A stretch of DNA of 64,000 nt from Massilia atriviolacea (GTDB lineage: Bacteria; Pseudomonadota; Gammaproteobacteria; Burkholderiales; Burkholderiaceae_D), in assembly GCF_003953935.1 (NCBI RefSeq), contig NZ_RXLQ01000014.1:62001-126000 (forward strand), in the 5' to 3' direction. Shown piece after piece: positions 12,737 to 20,810 of the stretch. Both the position numbers and the translations under genes were made by a program. Every line of letters starts with the position of its first letter. The first letter of the stretch is position 1. The notes under the pieces were generated by a model. That model worked only from the letters and a program-made list of their open reading frames with translations. It did no database searches and was not told where the DNA came from.

Positions 12737-13204
12737 ATGAATGTCCCTGCCATGAAATATCTCCTTCTGTCGATCGCCCTGTTCGCCGGTGCAGCCGCGC
12801 GTGCGGAACCGCCAATGAGCGAGTCGATGATACGCGCGGTGGCGACCAAGATGGGAACCACACCCGCCGAGGTCAGGCGGCGCATCGGCGCAGATCGTTG
12901 CGAGCGTGTCGTGGACGAGATGATCGGATGTTCCACCGTGTACCTGCGCGCGAACGAAATCCGCATGGAGGAGCAGTTAGCGCGTGCGCAACAGCGCCTG
13001 CCGGATGCAAAGGAGCGCGAAAAACTCGATCGCGCCCAGCAGGCGTGGATCGCCTTTCGCGATGCAAGCTGCGCCTATCAGGAGCGCGCCCATGCAGGGC
13101 GGACTGCCTATCCGCTCATGGAAACCGCTTGCCAATCGCTGATGACCGAGGAGCGCACCAGGACCTTGCGCGGCTATGCGGACTGCCGCAGCCAGGGCTG
13201 CTGA
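12737..13204 (+). CDS. LprI-like (DUF1311) secreted protein
   Basis: The product is about 155 residues, with a signal peptide (MKYLLLSIALFAGAAARAEP, cleaved after ARA). A domain like that of the LprI/DUF1311 lysozyme-inhibitor family follows: QAWIAFRDASCAYQE, then ETACQSLMTEERTRTLRGY, with paired cysteines. Such proteins act in the periplasm or at the outer envelope. Starts at 12737 or 12752 are both possible; neither has a strong ribosome binding site. It lies directly after the tRNA array. Confidence 0.65.
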   Translation: MNVPAMKYLLLSIALFAGAAARAEPPMSESMIRAVATKMGTTPAEVRRRIGADRCERVVDEMIGCSTVYLRANEIRMEEQLARAQQRLPDAKEREKLDRAQQAWIAFRDASCAYQERAHAGRTAYPLMETACQSLMTEERTRTLRGYADCRSQGC

Positions 13205-13281
13205 GCGGGGAGCGCGTCGCCCATCTCGCGCTGCGATTGGCCGATCATCGAAGGCCCGGTCGAGCGCAGCGGCGCCACCGG

Positions 13282-13346
13282 TAAGATACTGTCGTAAAAT
13301 CCTGTCGTAAGACCCCGTCGTAAGATACTGTCGTAAGATCCTGTCG
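13282..13346. repeat. Five tandem 13-bp repeats
   Basis: Five contiguous copies of a 13-mer with consensus TAAGATcCTGTCG run without spacers and differ at one to four positions. They occupy the 281-bp gap upstream of the CxxC-domain gene. The absence of spacers and the short unit exclude a CRISPR array. Confidence 0.85.
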
Positions 13347-13485
13347 GTATACGTGCGCGATCCCGACCTGAAGCCGATCGAAATGTCGCGGCTGCTTGGC
13401 AGTTGAGTCGAGCGGTCTACATTTTTTTTGAAAAGTGTAACCCCGCTTGCCGGATGTGTCCGTTTCAATCTGTAGCAAGGTGGCC

Positions 13486-14133
13486 ATGTCCATCCTTGCC
13501 TCCGACCTATTCGATGAAACGGATTCCACCATGAAACCAGCAAGCCCGCAGCACCAGCCGATCGAACTGCTCCGCATCGACATTCCCGTTCCCTGCAGCG
13601 CCTCGTGGGACGACATGCGGGGCGATCACCGTGTCCGGCATTGCGAGGGTTGCAACAAGAACGTCGTCAATCTCTCCGCCATGCCGGCCGTGGAAGGCGC
13701 GGCGCTGATCGCAGGCAATGTCGATGGCGATCTGTGTGTGCGGATGGACACACGCCATGACGGCAGCGTCGTCTTCAGCGATGCCGGCGACAGCGCGCGC
13801 ACGACGGCACGCCTGCCGTGGCGCGGCTTGCCCGGCATGGCAGGCGCCGCCGTGCTGGCCCTGTCCGCCGCCGGCTGTTCCACAGGGGAAGTCCAGCCCA
13901 TACCGGCGGCGGCGACCGCCACAATCATCCCCGAACCGCCGCTGACGGTGCTGATGGGGGCGCCGCCCGCGAGCGTGCCCGAAGCAGCGGACGTTGCGCC
14001 GCCGGCGCCTTCCGCCAGTGGCCTGCGCCAGTGCGAAAAAGATGCGGTCTTACAGCATTTGACTGGAAAGCCGAAAGCGGGACACGCAATGCCGTATGTC
14101 CTGGTCGACAGCAAAGGCAGCTGCGTGCGCTGA
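13486..14133 (+). CDS. Membrane protein with N-terminal W..M/CxxC domain
   Basis: The 215-residue product has an N-terminal domain (about residues 25-75) with PCSASWDDM and a HCEGCNKNVVNLS metal-ribbon-like CxxC. This pattern recurs in uncharacterised proteins of several Gram-negative phyla. A single hydrophobic helix (about 115-135, LPGMAGAAVLALSAAGCS) then leads into a Pro/Ala-rich periplasmic tail that ends with two more cysteines. ATG 13486 has AAGG five nucleotides upstream; ATG 13531 is an alternative. Function is unknown. The 13-bp repeats lie 140 bp upstream. Confidence 0.55.
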   Translation: MSILASDLFDETDSTMKPASPQHQPIELLRIDIPVPCSASWDDMRGDHRVRHCEGCNKNVVNLSAMPAVEGAALIAGNVDGDLCVRMDTRHDGSVVFSDAGDSARTTARLPWRGLPGMAGAAVLALSAAGCSTGEVQPIPAAATATIIPEPPLTVLMGAPPASVPEAADVAPPAPSASGLRQCEKDAVLQHLTGKPKAGHAMPYVLVDSKGSCVR

Positions 14134-14137
14134 TCTG

Positions 14138-14959
14138 TCAGGCCGATTGCTGGCGCCGCGCGATCAGCGCCTGCAGCAGGTCGAAGGACAGCACCGCACT
14201 TGGATGAATTTTGTGAAACACCTCGCCATCGACATCGACAATGTGCGACTTCTCCGTCCACGAATTGGTCCGGATAGCGGCGATGCGCGCGATGTCGATG
14301 CTCTTCTGCCCGATGTGCAACTGGCTCGCAGTGAGCCTGATAGCGCAAGTCGGGAAGTCCAAATTCCGCGAAGCGACCATGCTTTTCGATTGCGCCACGC
14401 GGTCCTCGACATAACGGAAAACCACCGCATTTCCTGATTGTAGCTGCTGCTGCAAGGCCTCTCCCCGGTGCTTGATCTGCATGCTGCGCAAGCGCTCGCT
14501 CAATTCGGCAAAGCGCCGAATGCGGCTGCCGATAAACGTCCAAGGCGCACCCGGCGAAGCGCGATAGCCGATGCCGCCGCCATGGAAGCTGTACAGGTCT
14601 TCCAGGTCGCGGTACAGGGTGACATGCTCCCCATCGGGACCGCTGGCGCGGATACCGTTCTCGTATAGGTGAAAGGCCGGTTGCGATGCCGCCAGGCGCC
14701 AGATAAAAAACGCGATCGCGGCGCCCAGCGCCAGGGCGCCGGATCCGACCATAGGGAGCAGCGAGACATCGCCGCTGAAACGCAAATGCGGGCCGATCCG
14801 TGTGCTCAGCCACAGCACGACAGCGCCGGCCCCGGCGAACAGCGCCGCCATGCACCAGCCGACCAGCAGAAACGAGCGGCTTTTGCCATAGGTGGCGATC
14901 AAGGGACCCAGCGCCTGGCTTTCGCCGCCAGGCGACGCTGTCGATCTGCCAGCAGACAT
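14138..14959 (-). CDS. Membrane protein with PH-like C-terminal region
   Basis: This 273-residue protein has two membrane helices (about residues 30-50 and 68-90). A C-terminal half follows with alternating strands: YENGIRASGPDGEHVTLYRDL, then LTASQLHIGQKSIDIARI. This reads like two pleckstrin-homology-like subdomains of the kind in DUF6585-type membrane proteins. The family suggestion is tentative. It converges on the CxxC-domain gene with a 4-nt gap. The N-terminal 20 residues are polar and the start is not certain. Confidence 0.5.
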   Translation of the reverse strand: MSAGRSTASPGGESQALGPLIATYGKSRSFLLVGWCMAALFAGAGAVVLWLSTRIGPHLRFSGDVSLLPMVGSGALALGAAIAFFIWRLAASQPAFHLYENGIRASGPDGEHVTLYRDLEDLYSFHGGGIGYRASPGAPWTFIGSRIRRFAELSERLRSMQIKHRGEALQQQLQSGNAVVFRYVEDRVAQSKSMVASRNLDFPTCAIRLTASQLHIGQKSIDIARIAAIRTNSWTEKSHIVDVDGEVFHKIHPSAVLSFDLLQALIARRQQSA

Positions 14960-15203
14960 CGTCGCTCGCTTTCATCGTCGTTTGTCGATGCGCGCATATC
15001 GGGCGCATGATGGCAAGGTACAGGATCTGGCAAGGCGATGCTACCGTTTTCCACTCCCGGGAACGCCTGTGGAACGATGCAGCCGGTCCGGCGTGACGAT
15101 GCATCGGCTATTGCAATATCCCTCCAGCGTCCCATCTATGGGCGGTACGGGCACGCTGTGATGGATGCCTGGTTGCAACAATCACTTGAACAAGGACGCA
15201 CAC

Positions 15204-15707
15204 ATGAAAACAGAACAAGCAATCCTGGCCGGCGGATGTTTTTGGGGCATGCAGGACCTGATCCGCAAAATGCCCGGCGTAAAGGCGACGCGTGTCGGTT
15301 ATTCGGGCGGCGACGTGCCCAACGCAAGCTACCGCAACCATGGCACCCATGCGGAAGCCATCGACATCACCTTCGATCCCGAGGTAATGAGCTACCGCCA
15401 GTTGCTGGAATTTTTCTTCCAGATCCATGATCCGTCGACGCCGAATCGCCAGGGCAACGATACCGGCATGAGCTACCGTTCGGCCATCTACTACACCAGC
15501 GACGAGCAGAAGGCGACCGCGCTCGACACCATCGCCGATGTCGACGCCTCCGGCATGTGGCCCGGCAAGGTGGTGACCGAAGTCGCGCCGGCCGGTCCCT
15601 TCTGGAATGCCGAGCCGGAACACCAGGATTACCTGGAACGCAATCCGGGCGGCTACACCTGCCACTTCATCCGCAAGGATTGGCGCCTGCCGCAGCGCGC
15701 ACGCTAA
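15204..15707 (+). CDS. msrA: Peptide methionine-S-sulfoxide reductase
   Basis: This 167-residue MsrA has the catalytic GGCFWG motif at residues 10-15 (Cys12 nucleophile), then [20 protein letters not shown] and [18 protein letters not shown]. It reduces methionine S-sulfoxide in proteins using thioredoxin. It has no signal peptide, so it acts in the cytoplasm. ATG 15204 gives the family N-terminus; an in-frame upstream start at 15165 adds 13 residues. It is a single gene and ends in a strong hairpin shared with the convergent DUF4394 gene. Confidence 0.93.
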   Translation: MKTEQAILAGGCFWGMQDLIRKMPGVKATRVGYSGGDVPNASYRNHGTHAEAIDITFDPEVMSYRQLLEFFFQIHDPSTPNRQGNDTGMSYRSAIYYTSDEQKATALDTIADVDASGMWPGKVVTEVAPAGPFWNAEPEHQDYLERNPGGYTCHFIRKDWRLPQRAR

Positions 15708-15723
15708 GCTGCCCACGCGGCAT

Positions 15724-15752
15724 GCCGGGGGCGCTTTCGCCGCGCCCCCGGC
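15724..15752. terminator. Bidirectional hairpin between msrA and the DUF4394 gene
   Basis: GCCGGGGGCGC (15724-15734) pairs perfectly over 11 bp with GCGCCCCCGGC (15742-15752) around a 7-nt loop. No T tract follows on either strand, but it sits exactly between two convergent stops. Confidence 0.5.
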
Positions 15753-15760
15753 ACCGTCCA

Positions 15761-17395
15761 TTACTTCAGCGACACCGCAATATCGAGCACGGCCACGCCG
15801 CCCGCGCCGATCACCGAATTCGCCGGCATTGCCGCGCCATTGAACGGCACTGCCGCGCCGGTGGCAAGGTCGACCCGGTACAGCGAGGCCGGCCCCGTCG
15901 CCGCGCCGCGCAAGGCCGCCAGCACCAGGCCGTTGGCGCCGCCCGCGATATCCATGCTGCCGTCACCCACCACATCGATTCCGACCGCACCGACATTGCT
16001 CAGCGTGCCGTCGTTGGGCGGATTGACCAGCGCCAGCTGGTCGCTGGCGCTGTCGAGCACGAACAGCATGGTCGCCGTGGTGCCCGCAAAGCTGTTGGTG
16101 TAGGCGCCGGCCGCTACCACCGGAGAAGCGCCGGCGCGGTTGATGGTGCCGTCGGTCGTGGTCGCGCCCGTGTCCACATTGATGCGCAGGCTCTGGCCGC
16201 TGTTACCGATCACGCGCAGGCGGTCGGCCAGCGGGTTGAAATCGACAACGAACTCGCTGCCGGCGATCGCGCTGAACGGCAGCGTCGTATCGGCCACGTC
16301 GGCGGCCAGGGTGGTCTTGAGCGTCGCCACGCCGGTCCTGGTATCGATGGTGACGATGCGGGCGGCGGAGGTAATTCCGTATAGCAAGCCATCCTTCGGC
16401 CGGATATCGAAGCCGAGCAGTTTTTCGCCGCTGTTCATGCCGGTGATGGCGACATCGGTATCGAATTTGCCTGGCGTTTGCGGCTTGAAGGACACCAGGC
16501 GCGCGCTGTCGGTCAGCCCCAGCACCACCGGCGCTGCCGGCGTGCGCACGGCCAGGCCCTTGACGGCGTCGGCCAGGTCGAGCGCGGCGACCAGCGTGGC
16601 CGGGTTGGCCGTGGCCGCCAGGTTGATCGCGTACAGGCCAGCCTTGCCGCCCACGGTCAGCACGGCCAGGCCGCGATTGGTGCGCGCGTCGATGTCGAAG
16701 CCGCCGACCGCGCTGGCCGTCACGCCCAGCGCGACCGGGACGCTCAGGGTACCGTTGTTGGGCGGGTTCTGGGTGTACAGCGTGCTGCCGGCGGCGTCGA
16801 TCACGAACAGGGTGGTGGCGCTGGTGCCGGCGAAGGCGTTGGTGTACGCGCCCGAGGTGATTCTGGCCGATGCCGGGCCGCCGTTGATGTTGCCGTCGGT
16901 GGTGGCCGCGCCCGAATCGACGTTGATGCGCAGGTTCTGGCCGCTGTCGCCGACCACGCGCAGGCGGTCGGCGGCCGGGTTGAAGTCGACCGCGAAGTCG
17001 CTGCCGGCCAGGGCCGTGAACGGCGCGCTGCTGTCGGCGGCATCGGCCGCGATGGTCGAGCGCATCGTGGCCGCGCCCGTGCTGGCGTCGATCGTGTAGA
17101 TGCGCCCGCTGCTGCCCACGCCGTACAACTGGCCGTCCAGCGGACGGAAATCGATGCCGACCAGAGTCTCGGACGCTTGCAGGCCCGACAGCGCCACATT
17201 GGTCCGCACGGTATTGTCGGCGTTGAGCGAGACGATGCGGCCGCTTGCGGTCAGCATGACCGTGTCGCCCGCTTCCACCACGGGCTGCACCACCGGCGGC
17301 AGCGGGGCAGGGGCGTCGTCGTCGCCGCCGCAGGCGGCCAGGGTCATGGCGATGGCGGAAGCGAGCAGGAGCTTGGTGAAGGGAACAGTGTGCAT
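15761..17395 (-). CDS. DUF4394 lipoprotein (two tandem domains)
   Basis: The 544-residue product has a lipoprotein signal peptide (MTLAACGGDDD, lipidated Cys at about residue 22). Two copies of a DUF4394-type beta-propeller-like domain follow, at about residues 45-280 and 285-540. Both carry the same phrases: GIDFRP.DGQLYGVG-like, FNPAADRLRVVGDSGQNLRINVD, and SFAGTTATMLFVLD-like. The upstream in-frame extension to 17506 lacks a signal peptide and is disfavoured. It is probably attached to the outer membrane; ligand and role are unknown. The DUF4349 gene lies 121 bp upstream on the same strand. Confidence 0.8.
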   Translation of the reverse strand: MHTVPFTKLLLASAIAMTLAACGGDDDAPAPLPPVVQPVVEAGDTVMLTASGRIVSLNADNTVRTNVALSGLQASETLVGIDFRPLDGQLYGVGSSGRIYTIDASTGAATMRSTIAADAADSSAPFTALAGSDFAVDFNPAADRLRVVGDSGQNLRINVDSGAATTDGNINGGPASARITSGAYTNAFAGTSATTLFVIDAAGSTLYTQNPPNNGTLSVPVALGVTASAVGGFDIDARTNRGLAVLTVGGKAGLYAINLAATANPATLVAALDLADAVKGLAVRTPAAPVVLGLTDSARLVSFKPQTPGKFDTDVAITGMNSGEKLLGFDIRPKDGLLYGITSAARIVTIDTRTGVATLKTTLAADVADTTLPFSAIAGSEFVVDFNPLADRLRVIGNSGQSLRINVDTGATTTDGTINRAGASPVVAAGAYTNSFAGTTATMLFVLDSASDQLALVNPPNDGTLSNVGAVGIDVVGDGSMDIAGGANGLVLAALRGAATGPASLYRVDLATGAAVPFNGAAMPANSVIGAGGVAVLDIAVSLK

Positions 17396-17516
17396 GGTGG
17401 CCTCGTTTCTTATGAAAAAATCACCCGGATCGCGGGAGCGCATCACCAGATACGCGCCGGCTTGCCGATCGGATTCAACTTTCTTCATCGATTTCCACCC
17501 CATCACCGTGCGGAGG

Positions 17517-18536
17517 TCAGGCTTGCGCGATGTCTTTCTTGCTGCGGCGCAAGGCTCGCCAGACCGGTGCGGCGCCCAGGGCGGCTACCAGCCACAGCGG
17601 CCACAAGCCCGCCAGCGCCAGCAACACGTCGAGCGTGCCTTCCCAGCCGCCGCGCAAGCGCTGTTTCAGCTGGCTGGCAAAGCCCGGGCGCAACTGGCGC
17701 AATGCGCTGTCCACGTCCACCAGCTCGCTTTGCAGCACGCGCGAGGGCTGGCGCAAGCTCAGCGCGATGGTGCTGAAGGCGACCTGGTCCTCGAACTCTT
17801 TCTTTGCCAGAAGGGCGGCATCGCGCGCCCCCCTGGCGTCGCCGCGCATGGCGATCGCATCGGTTCGCTGCGCCAGCTTGCCGCCTTCCCTGATCGCGTC
17901 GCCCAGTTCGGCCTGGGTTTCCTGGCTGCGCTGCGCCTCCAGTTGCTGGCGCAGCAGGTCGAACTGCGCATCGTGCGCGGCGTATTTGCGTTCGTCCAGA
18001 AACACAACATGGCCGGCAATGGCGCGCAGGAATTCCTGTGTCCTGGCGCTGGGCACGCGCACCAGCAGTTGCCCCTGCACCGTGTATTCGTTGAGCTCGA
18101 TCAGTTTGCCGTTGCCGATGGGCTGGCGCTCGGTGCGCAGGCTGCCGCTACCGATCTCGTTCTTGACCACGAAGCCGCCATGGCTGGCGACCGTGTCTTC
18201 GATGCCGAGCGCGGCGACGTACACATCCTTGACGCGGAAGTTCGCACTGGCGGTGCGGATGAACTTGCGCTCGCTGTCGCTGTAGACGGGGCTGCCGCCG
18301 GCCAGTTGCTGGGCCATGCCGGCCGTGGTGACGGTCCTCGCCGCGACTGCCGGCTTGTCGTCGCTGGCGGCGCTGCGCATCGCGGCCGCGGGCGCCGGCG
18401 CGGCCACGTTGTCCGCCATCGGGGCGGCGGCCGCGCTTTCCTGCAGGCGTGATTCTTCTTTTTTGGAGCATGCCGCCATCAGGGCGAGCAGGGTAATGCA
18501 GCAGGCGAGGCGCGCCGCGGGTGTCAGGTCCATCAT
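17517..18536 (-). CDS. DUF4349 lipoprotein
   Basis: The 339-residue protein has a lipoprotein signal (LLALMAACSKKEE). A DUF4349 body follows: RKFIRTASANFRVKDVYVAALGIEDTV, then GQLLVRVPSARTQEFL, then a coiled coil at about residues 185-245. A C-terminal membrane helix follows at about 300-322, with a basic tail. The architecture matches other DUF4349 proteins, which tether an extracytoplasmic domain to the inner membrane. Two consecutive ATGs (18536, 18533) can start it. Function is unknown. Confidence 0.8.
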   Translation of the reverse strand: MMDLTPAARLACCITLLALMAACSKKEESRLQESAAAAPMADNVAAPAPAAAMRSAASDDKPAVAARTVTTAGMAQQLAGGSPVYSDSERKFIRTASANFRVKDVYVAALGIEDTVASHGGFVVKNEIGSGSLRTERQPIGNGKLIELNEYTVQGQLLVRVPSARTQEFLRAIAGHVVFLDERKYAAHDAQFDLLRQQLEAQRSQETQAELGDAIREGGKLAQRTDAIAMRGDARGARDAALLAKKEFEDQVAFSTIALSLRQPSRVLQSELVDVDSALRQLRPGFASQLKQRLRGGWEGTLDVLLALAGLWPLWLVAALGAAPVWRALRRSKKDIAQA

Positions 18537-18764
18537 GGTTTCCTTGCTTGATCGAGAGAAAAGGGCGGCAGGGGATACTGCCGGGCCGGGACCGTGACGG
18601 CGTCCTTGCCAGCTTAAACGGAGCGCGAGGAAAAAAGGGGTCAGGCGCGGGATCTCGTTTGCAGTTCAGGCAATATTTGAAATGTGAGCATGATGATCAT
18701 CCCAAGTGATATCCTTGCCGGCGCGTCGACATCGGACGCCTGAACCCGTTGAGAAAGCCGCTGC

Positions 18765-19259
18765 ATGCATCTTGAGAAAACCCACACCGGTCATCCCGTC
18801 GCGATCCGTCGTGGCGCCGCCACGCTGCTGCTGGTGCTGCTGGTGTTGCTTGCCGCGCCGCTACTGGCCTTGCAAGCCGGCGCGGCCGAGACGGCGCCGC
18901 CAGTCGACCCGCTCGACGACTGCGAGCAGTATTCGATGGCCGGCAAGCACGAATGCCTGGTCAAGGTGGTCGCCAAGAGCGCGCTGGCGCTGAAAAAAGC
19001 GGAGGCCGAGGCCGCCGCCGCCATCGGGCGATGGGATGAATGGGACCGCTACATCAAGGTCGCACGGACAAAGTTGCAGGCATCGAACGCCGCCTTCAGC
19101 GCTTACCGCCAGGCCCAGTGCGAACTCGACATGGCGCTGGTCGGCGGCGGCGCCGGCAATGCGCGCGATTCGAGGCGGCTCACTTGCGTGGCGAAAATGA
19201 ACCTGCAACGGGTGGAGGACCTGGCGCGCGATACCGGGGCATTACCGAGCAAACAGTAA
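18765..19259 (+). CDS. Exported LprI-like protein
   Basis: The 164-residue product has an N-terminal hydrophobic stretch (about residues 18-38, LLLVLLVLLAAPLLALQAGA) after a basic start. A helical Cys-containing domain follows: KLQASNAAFSAYRQAQCELD, then RRLTCVAKMNLQRVEDL. This resembles the LprI/DUF1311 domain seen also at 12.7-13.2 kb, but the match is looser. Polar purines (GAGAAAG) about 8 nt upstream of the ATG support the start. It is transcribed towards the cupin gene. Confidence 0.5.
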   Translation: MHLEKTHTGHPVAIRRGAATLLLVLLVLLAAPLLALQAGAAETAPPVDPLDDCEQYSMAGKHECLVKVVAKSALALKKAEAEAAAAIGRWDEWDRYIKVARTKLQASNAAFSAYRQAQCELDMALVGGGAGNARDSRRLTCVAKMNLQRVEDLARDTGALPSKQ

Positions 19260-19328
19260 ACGCTATGCCTGCGCAGCGCATGCGCGCATCGACCACGCCA
19301 GGGCCGCAGGCTGCTGGCAGGCTGCCGG

Positions 19329-19625
19329 CTATACATCGACAATCATCAGCGTGCCGTGGCTGCCGGCCAGCACTGCGTGGCCCGTGCCCGCTTCGACCAG
19401 GTACATGGCGCCGGCCGCCACCGTCACTGGCGCGCCTTGCACCTCCAGCAGCATCTGTCCGGACAGTACCAGCAGCGCTTCGTTATAGTCGTGCGTTTCC
19501 TCCCCGTAAGTCATCTCGTCCATCCTGAGTACCTTGAGGCGGGCCGGGCCAACCTGGCCCAGTACATGGGATTGCCACGCGGCCGGCAGCGCGCCGGCGA
19601 GACTGGGCAAATCGAACAAGGGCAT
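19329..19625 (-). CDS. Small cupin-domain protein
   Basis: This 98-residue single-domain cupin has motif 1 reduced to HDYNEALLVLSGQMLLEVQG and motif 2 as VEAGTGHAVLAGSHG. A metal-binding set could be formed by His, Glu and the later His, but one canonical His of motif 1 is lacking. It may bind a small ligand or modify sugars; substrate unknown. Its start lies about 100 bp from the divergent NADAR gene. Confidence 0.7.
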   Translation of the reverse strand: MPLFDLPSLAGALPAAWQSHVLGQVGPARLKVLRMDEMTYGEETHDYNEALLVLSGQMLLEVQGAPVTVAAGAMYLVEAGTGHAVLAGSHGTLMIVDV

Positions 19626-19688
19626 GCATCACTCCTTCGTATTGTGTATTGTGGTCGTCACGCGATCGGGCATCGCGCGGCCAGCGAT

Positions 19689-19694
19689 TATAAT
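19689..19694 (+). promoter_or_regulatory. -10 element before the NADAR gene
   Basis: A perfect TATAAT lies 32 nt upstream of the ATG at 19727. No convincing -35 is seen at the right distance. Confidence 0.35.
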
Positions 19695-19726
19695 ATCGAT
19701 CCAATAACATTTCTTTCGACCGGGCG

Positions 19727-20170
19727 ATGGCCAAGGATATTTACTTTTTCGGCAGGGAGGGGCGCTACGCGGCCTTGTCCAACTTTGCCGGCAGTCCGTT
19801 CTCGCTCGACGGCCACGCCTGGCGCACGATGGAGCATTATTTCCAGGCCATGAAATTCGAGGGCAGTGCGCAGTTCCAGCGCATCCTCGGCTGCGGCTCG
19901 CCCAAGCAGGCCAAGGACCTCGGCCAGAGCCGCGCCACGCCGATCCGGCGCGACTGGGACGAGGTGAAAGAAAGCATCATGCTGCGCGGCCTGCGCCAGA
20001 AGTTCCAGGATCCCGCCCTGCGCGCGCTGCTGCTCGGCACCGGCAAGAAACGCCTGGTCGAAGACTCGCCTTACGACAGTTACTGGGGCATCGGCCCGAA
20101 CGGCAAGGGCCGGAACCGCCTGGGCGAGTTGCTGATGCAGTTGCGCGAGGAGCTTGCAGGCGGCGCCTGA
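19727..20170 (+). CDS. NADAR family protein (YbiA-like)
   Basis: The 147-residue protein has the NADAR signatures in order: FFGREGRYAALSNFAGSPFSLDG, WRTMEHYFQAMKF, RDWDEVKESIMLRGLRQKF, and the C-terminal DSPYDSYWGIGPNGKGRNRLGELLM. NADAR enzymes such as YbiA cleave N-glycosidic bonds in riboflavin intermediates or remove ADP-ribose from guanine in some toxin systems. No ADP-ribosyltransferase gene is adjacent, so a housekeeping role is more likely here. Confidence 0.85.
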   Translation: MAKDIYFFGREGRYAALSNFAGSPFSLDGHAWRTMEHYFQAMKFEGSAQFQRILGCGSPKQAKDLGQSRATPIRRDWDEVKESIMLRGLRQKFQDPALRALLLGTGKKRLVEDSPYDSYWGIGPNGKGRNRLGELLMQLREELAGGA

Positions 20171-20328
20171 ATGCCGTGCGGCACGCCACGCCGGCGCTGT
20201 GCGGGCGCAGGCGGCGCGCTGACACCGGCCAAACAATGCCCTCATCGCGTCCCTTACGCTGGGGCCAGGTCCAGGTGACGCTGCGTGCGTTCCTGCCTGT
20301 CCCCTAAAACGGCGATGAGGAGAATGAC

Positions 20329-20802
20329 ATGGCAAAGCAAGCAATGTGGGTTCCGGGCTACGTGGCCCAGGTCGAAATTCCCGGCAATACGCGTTTGCGT
20401 CTGGTCAATGGCGTGCCCTGGACCGATGTGACAGGGTTGCGCGTCGGCTCCGGCGCCATCTTCCGTGGCGCGGCCAACCAGAGCAACTGGTTTCACTTCG
20501 CCATTCCCACGCCGGTGATCACGGACGACAAGCGGGTGACCCTGGACCGCGTGTTCGTCCTGTATAACGCCAGCCCCGGCGCGCGCATCGAAGCGGCCCA
20601 TATCTGGGACGGGCCGAACCGCATCCGCAACTACGACAACTTGTCCCTGACCGGCAACCATGGCGGCGGCATCGATGGATCCAACAACTGGGCCGGCGGC
20701 GGCGGTCCGGTGTTCTGGGGCATCGGCGTATCGATACTGCTGCGTTTCATCACCGAGTCCAACATCCACTTCACCACCGCCGGTGGCGACTTCACGTCAT
20801 AA
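20329..20802 (+). CDS. Uncharacterised protein, DUF6623-like
   Basis: The 157-residue protein starts MAKQAMWVPGYVAQVEIPGN and has no signal peptide. It is rich in beta-strand and aromatic residues, with a Gly-rich stretch GGGIDGSNNWAGGGGPVFWG at about residues 113-132. The start resembles DUF6623 members, but I cannot verify this. GAGGAG at 20315-20320 supports the ATG. It converges on the 757-residue protein gene with only 8 nt between stops. Confidence 0.5.
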   Translation: MAKQAMWVPGYVAQVEIPGNTRLRLVNGVPWTDVTGLRVGSGAIFRGAANQSNWFHFAIPTPVITDDKRVTLDRVFVLYNASPGARIEAAHIWDGPNRIRNYDNLSLTGNHGGGIDGSNNWAGGGGPVFWGIGVSILLRFITESNIHFTTAGGDFTS

Positions 20803-20810
20803 GCGCCTGG

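Noticed and set aside
13282-13346. CRISPR array
   Set aside because: The 13-bp units are contiguous with no spacers and no cas genes are present.
19727-20170. NADAR protein as antitoxin of an ADP-ribosylation defence system
   Set aside because: No DarT-like ADP-ribosyltransferase or other defence gene is adjacent.
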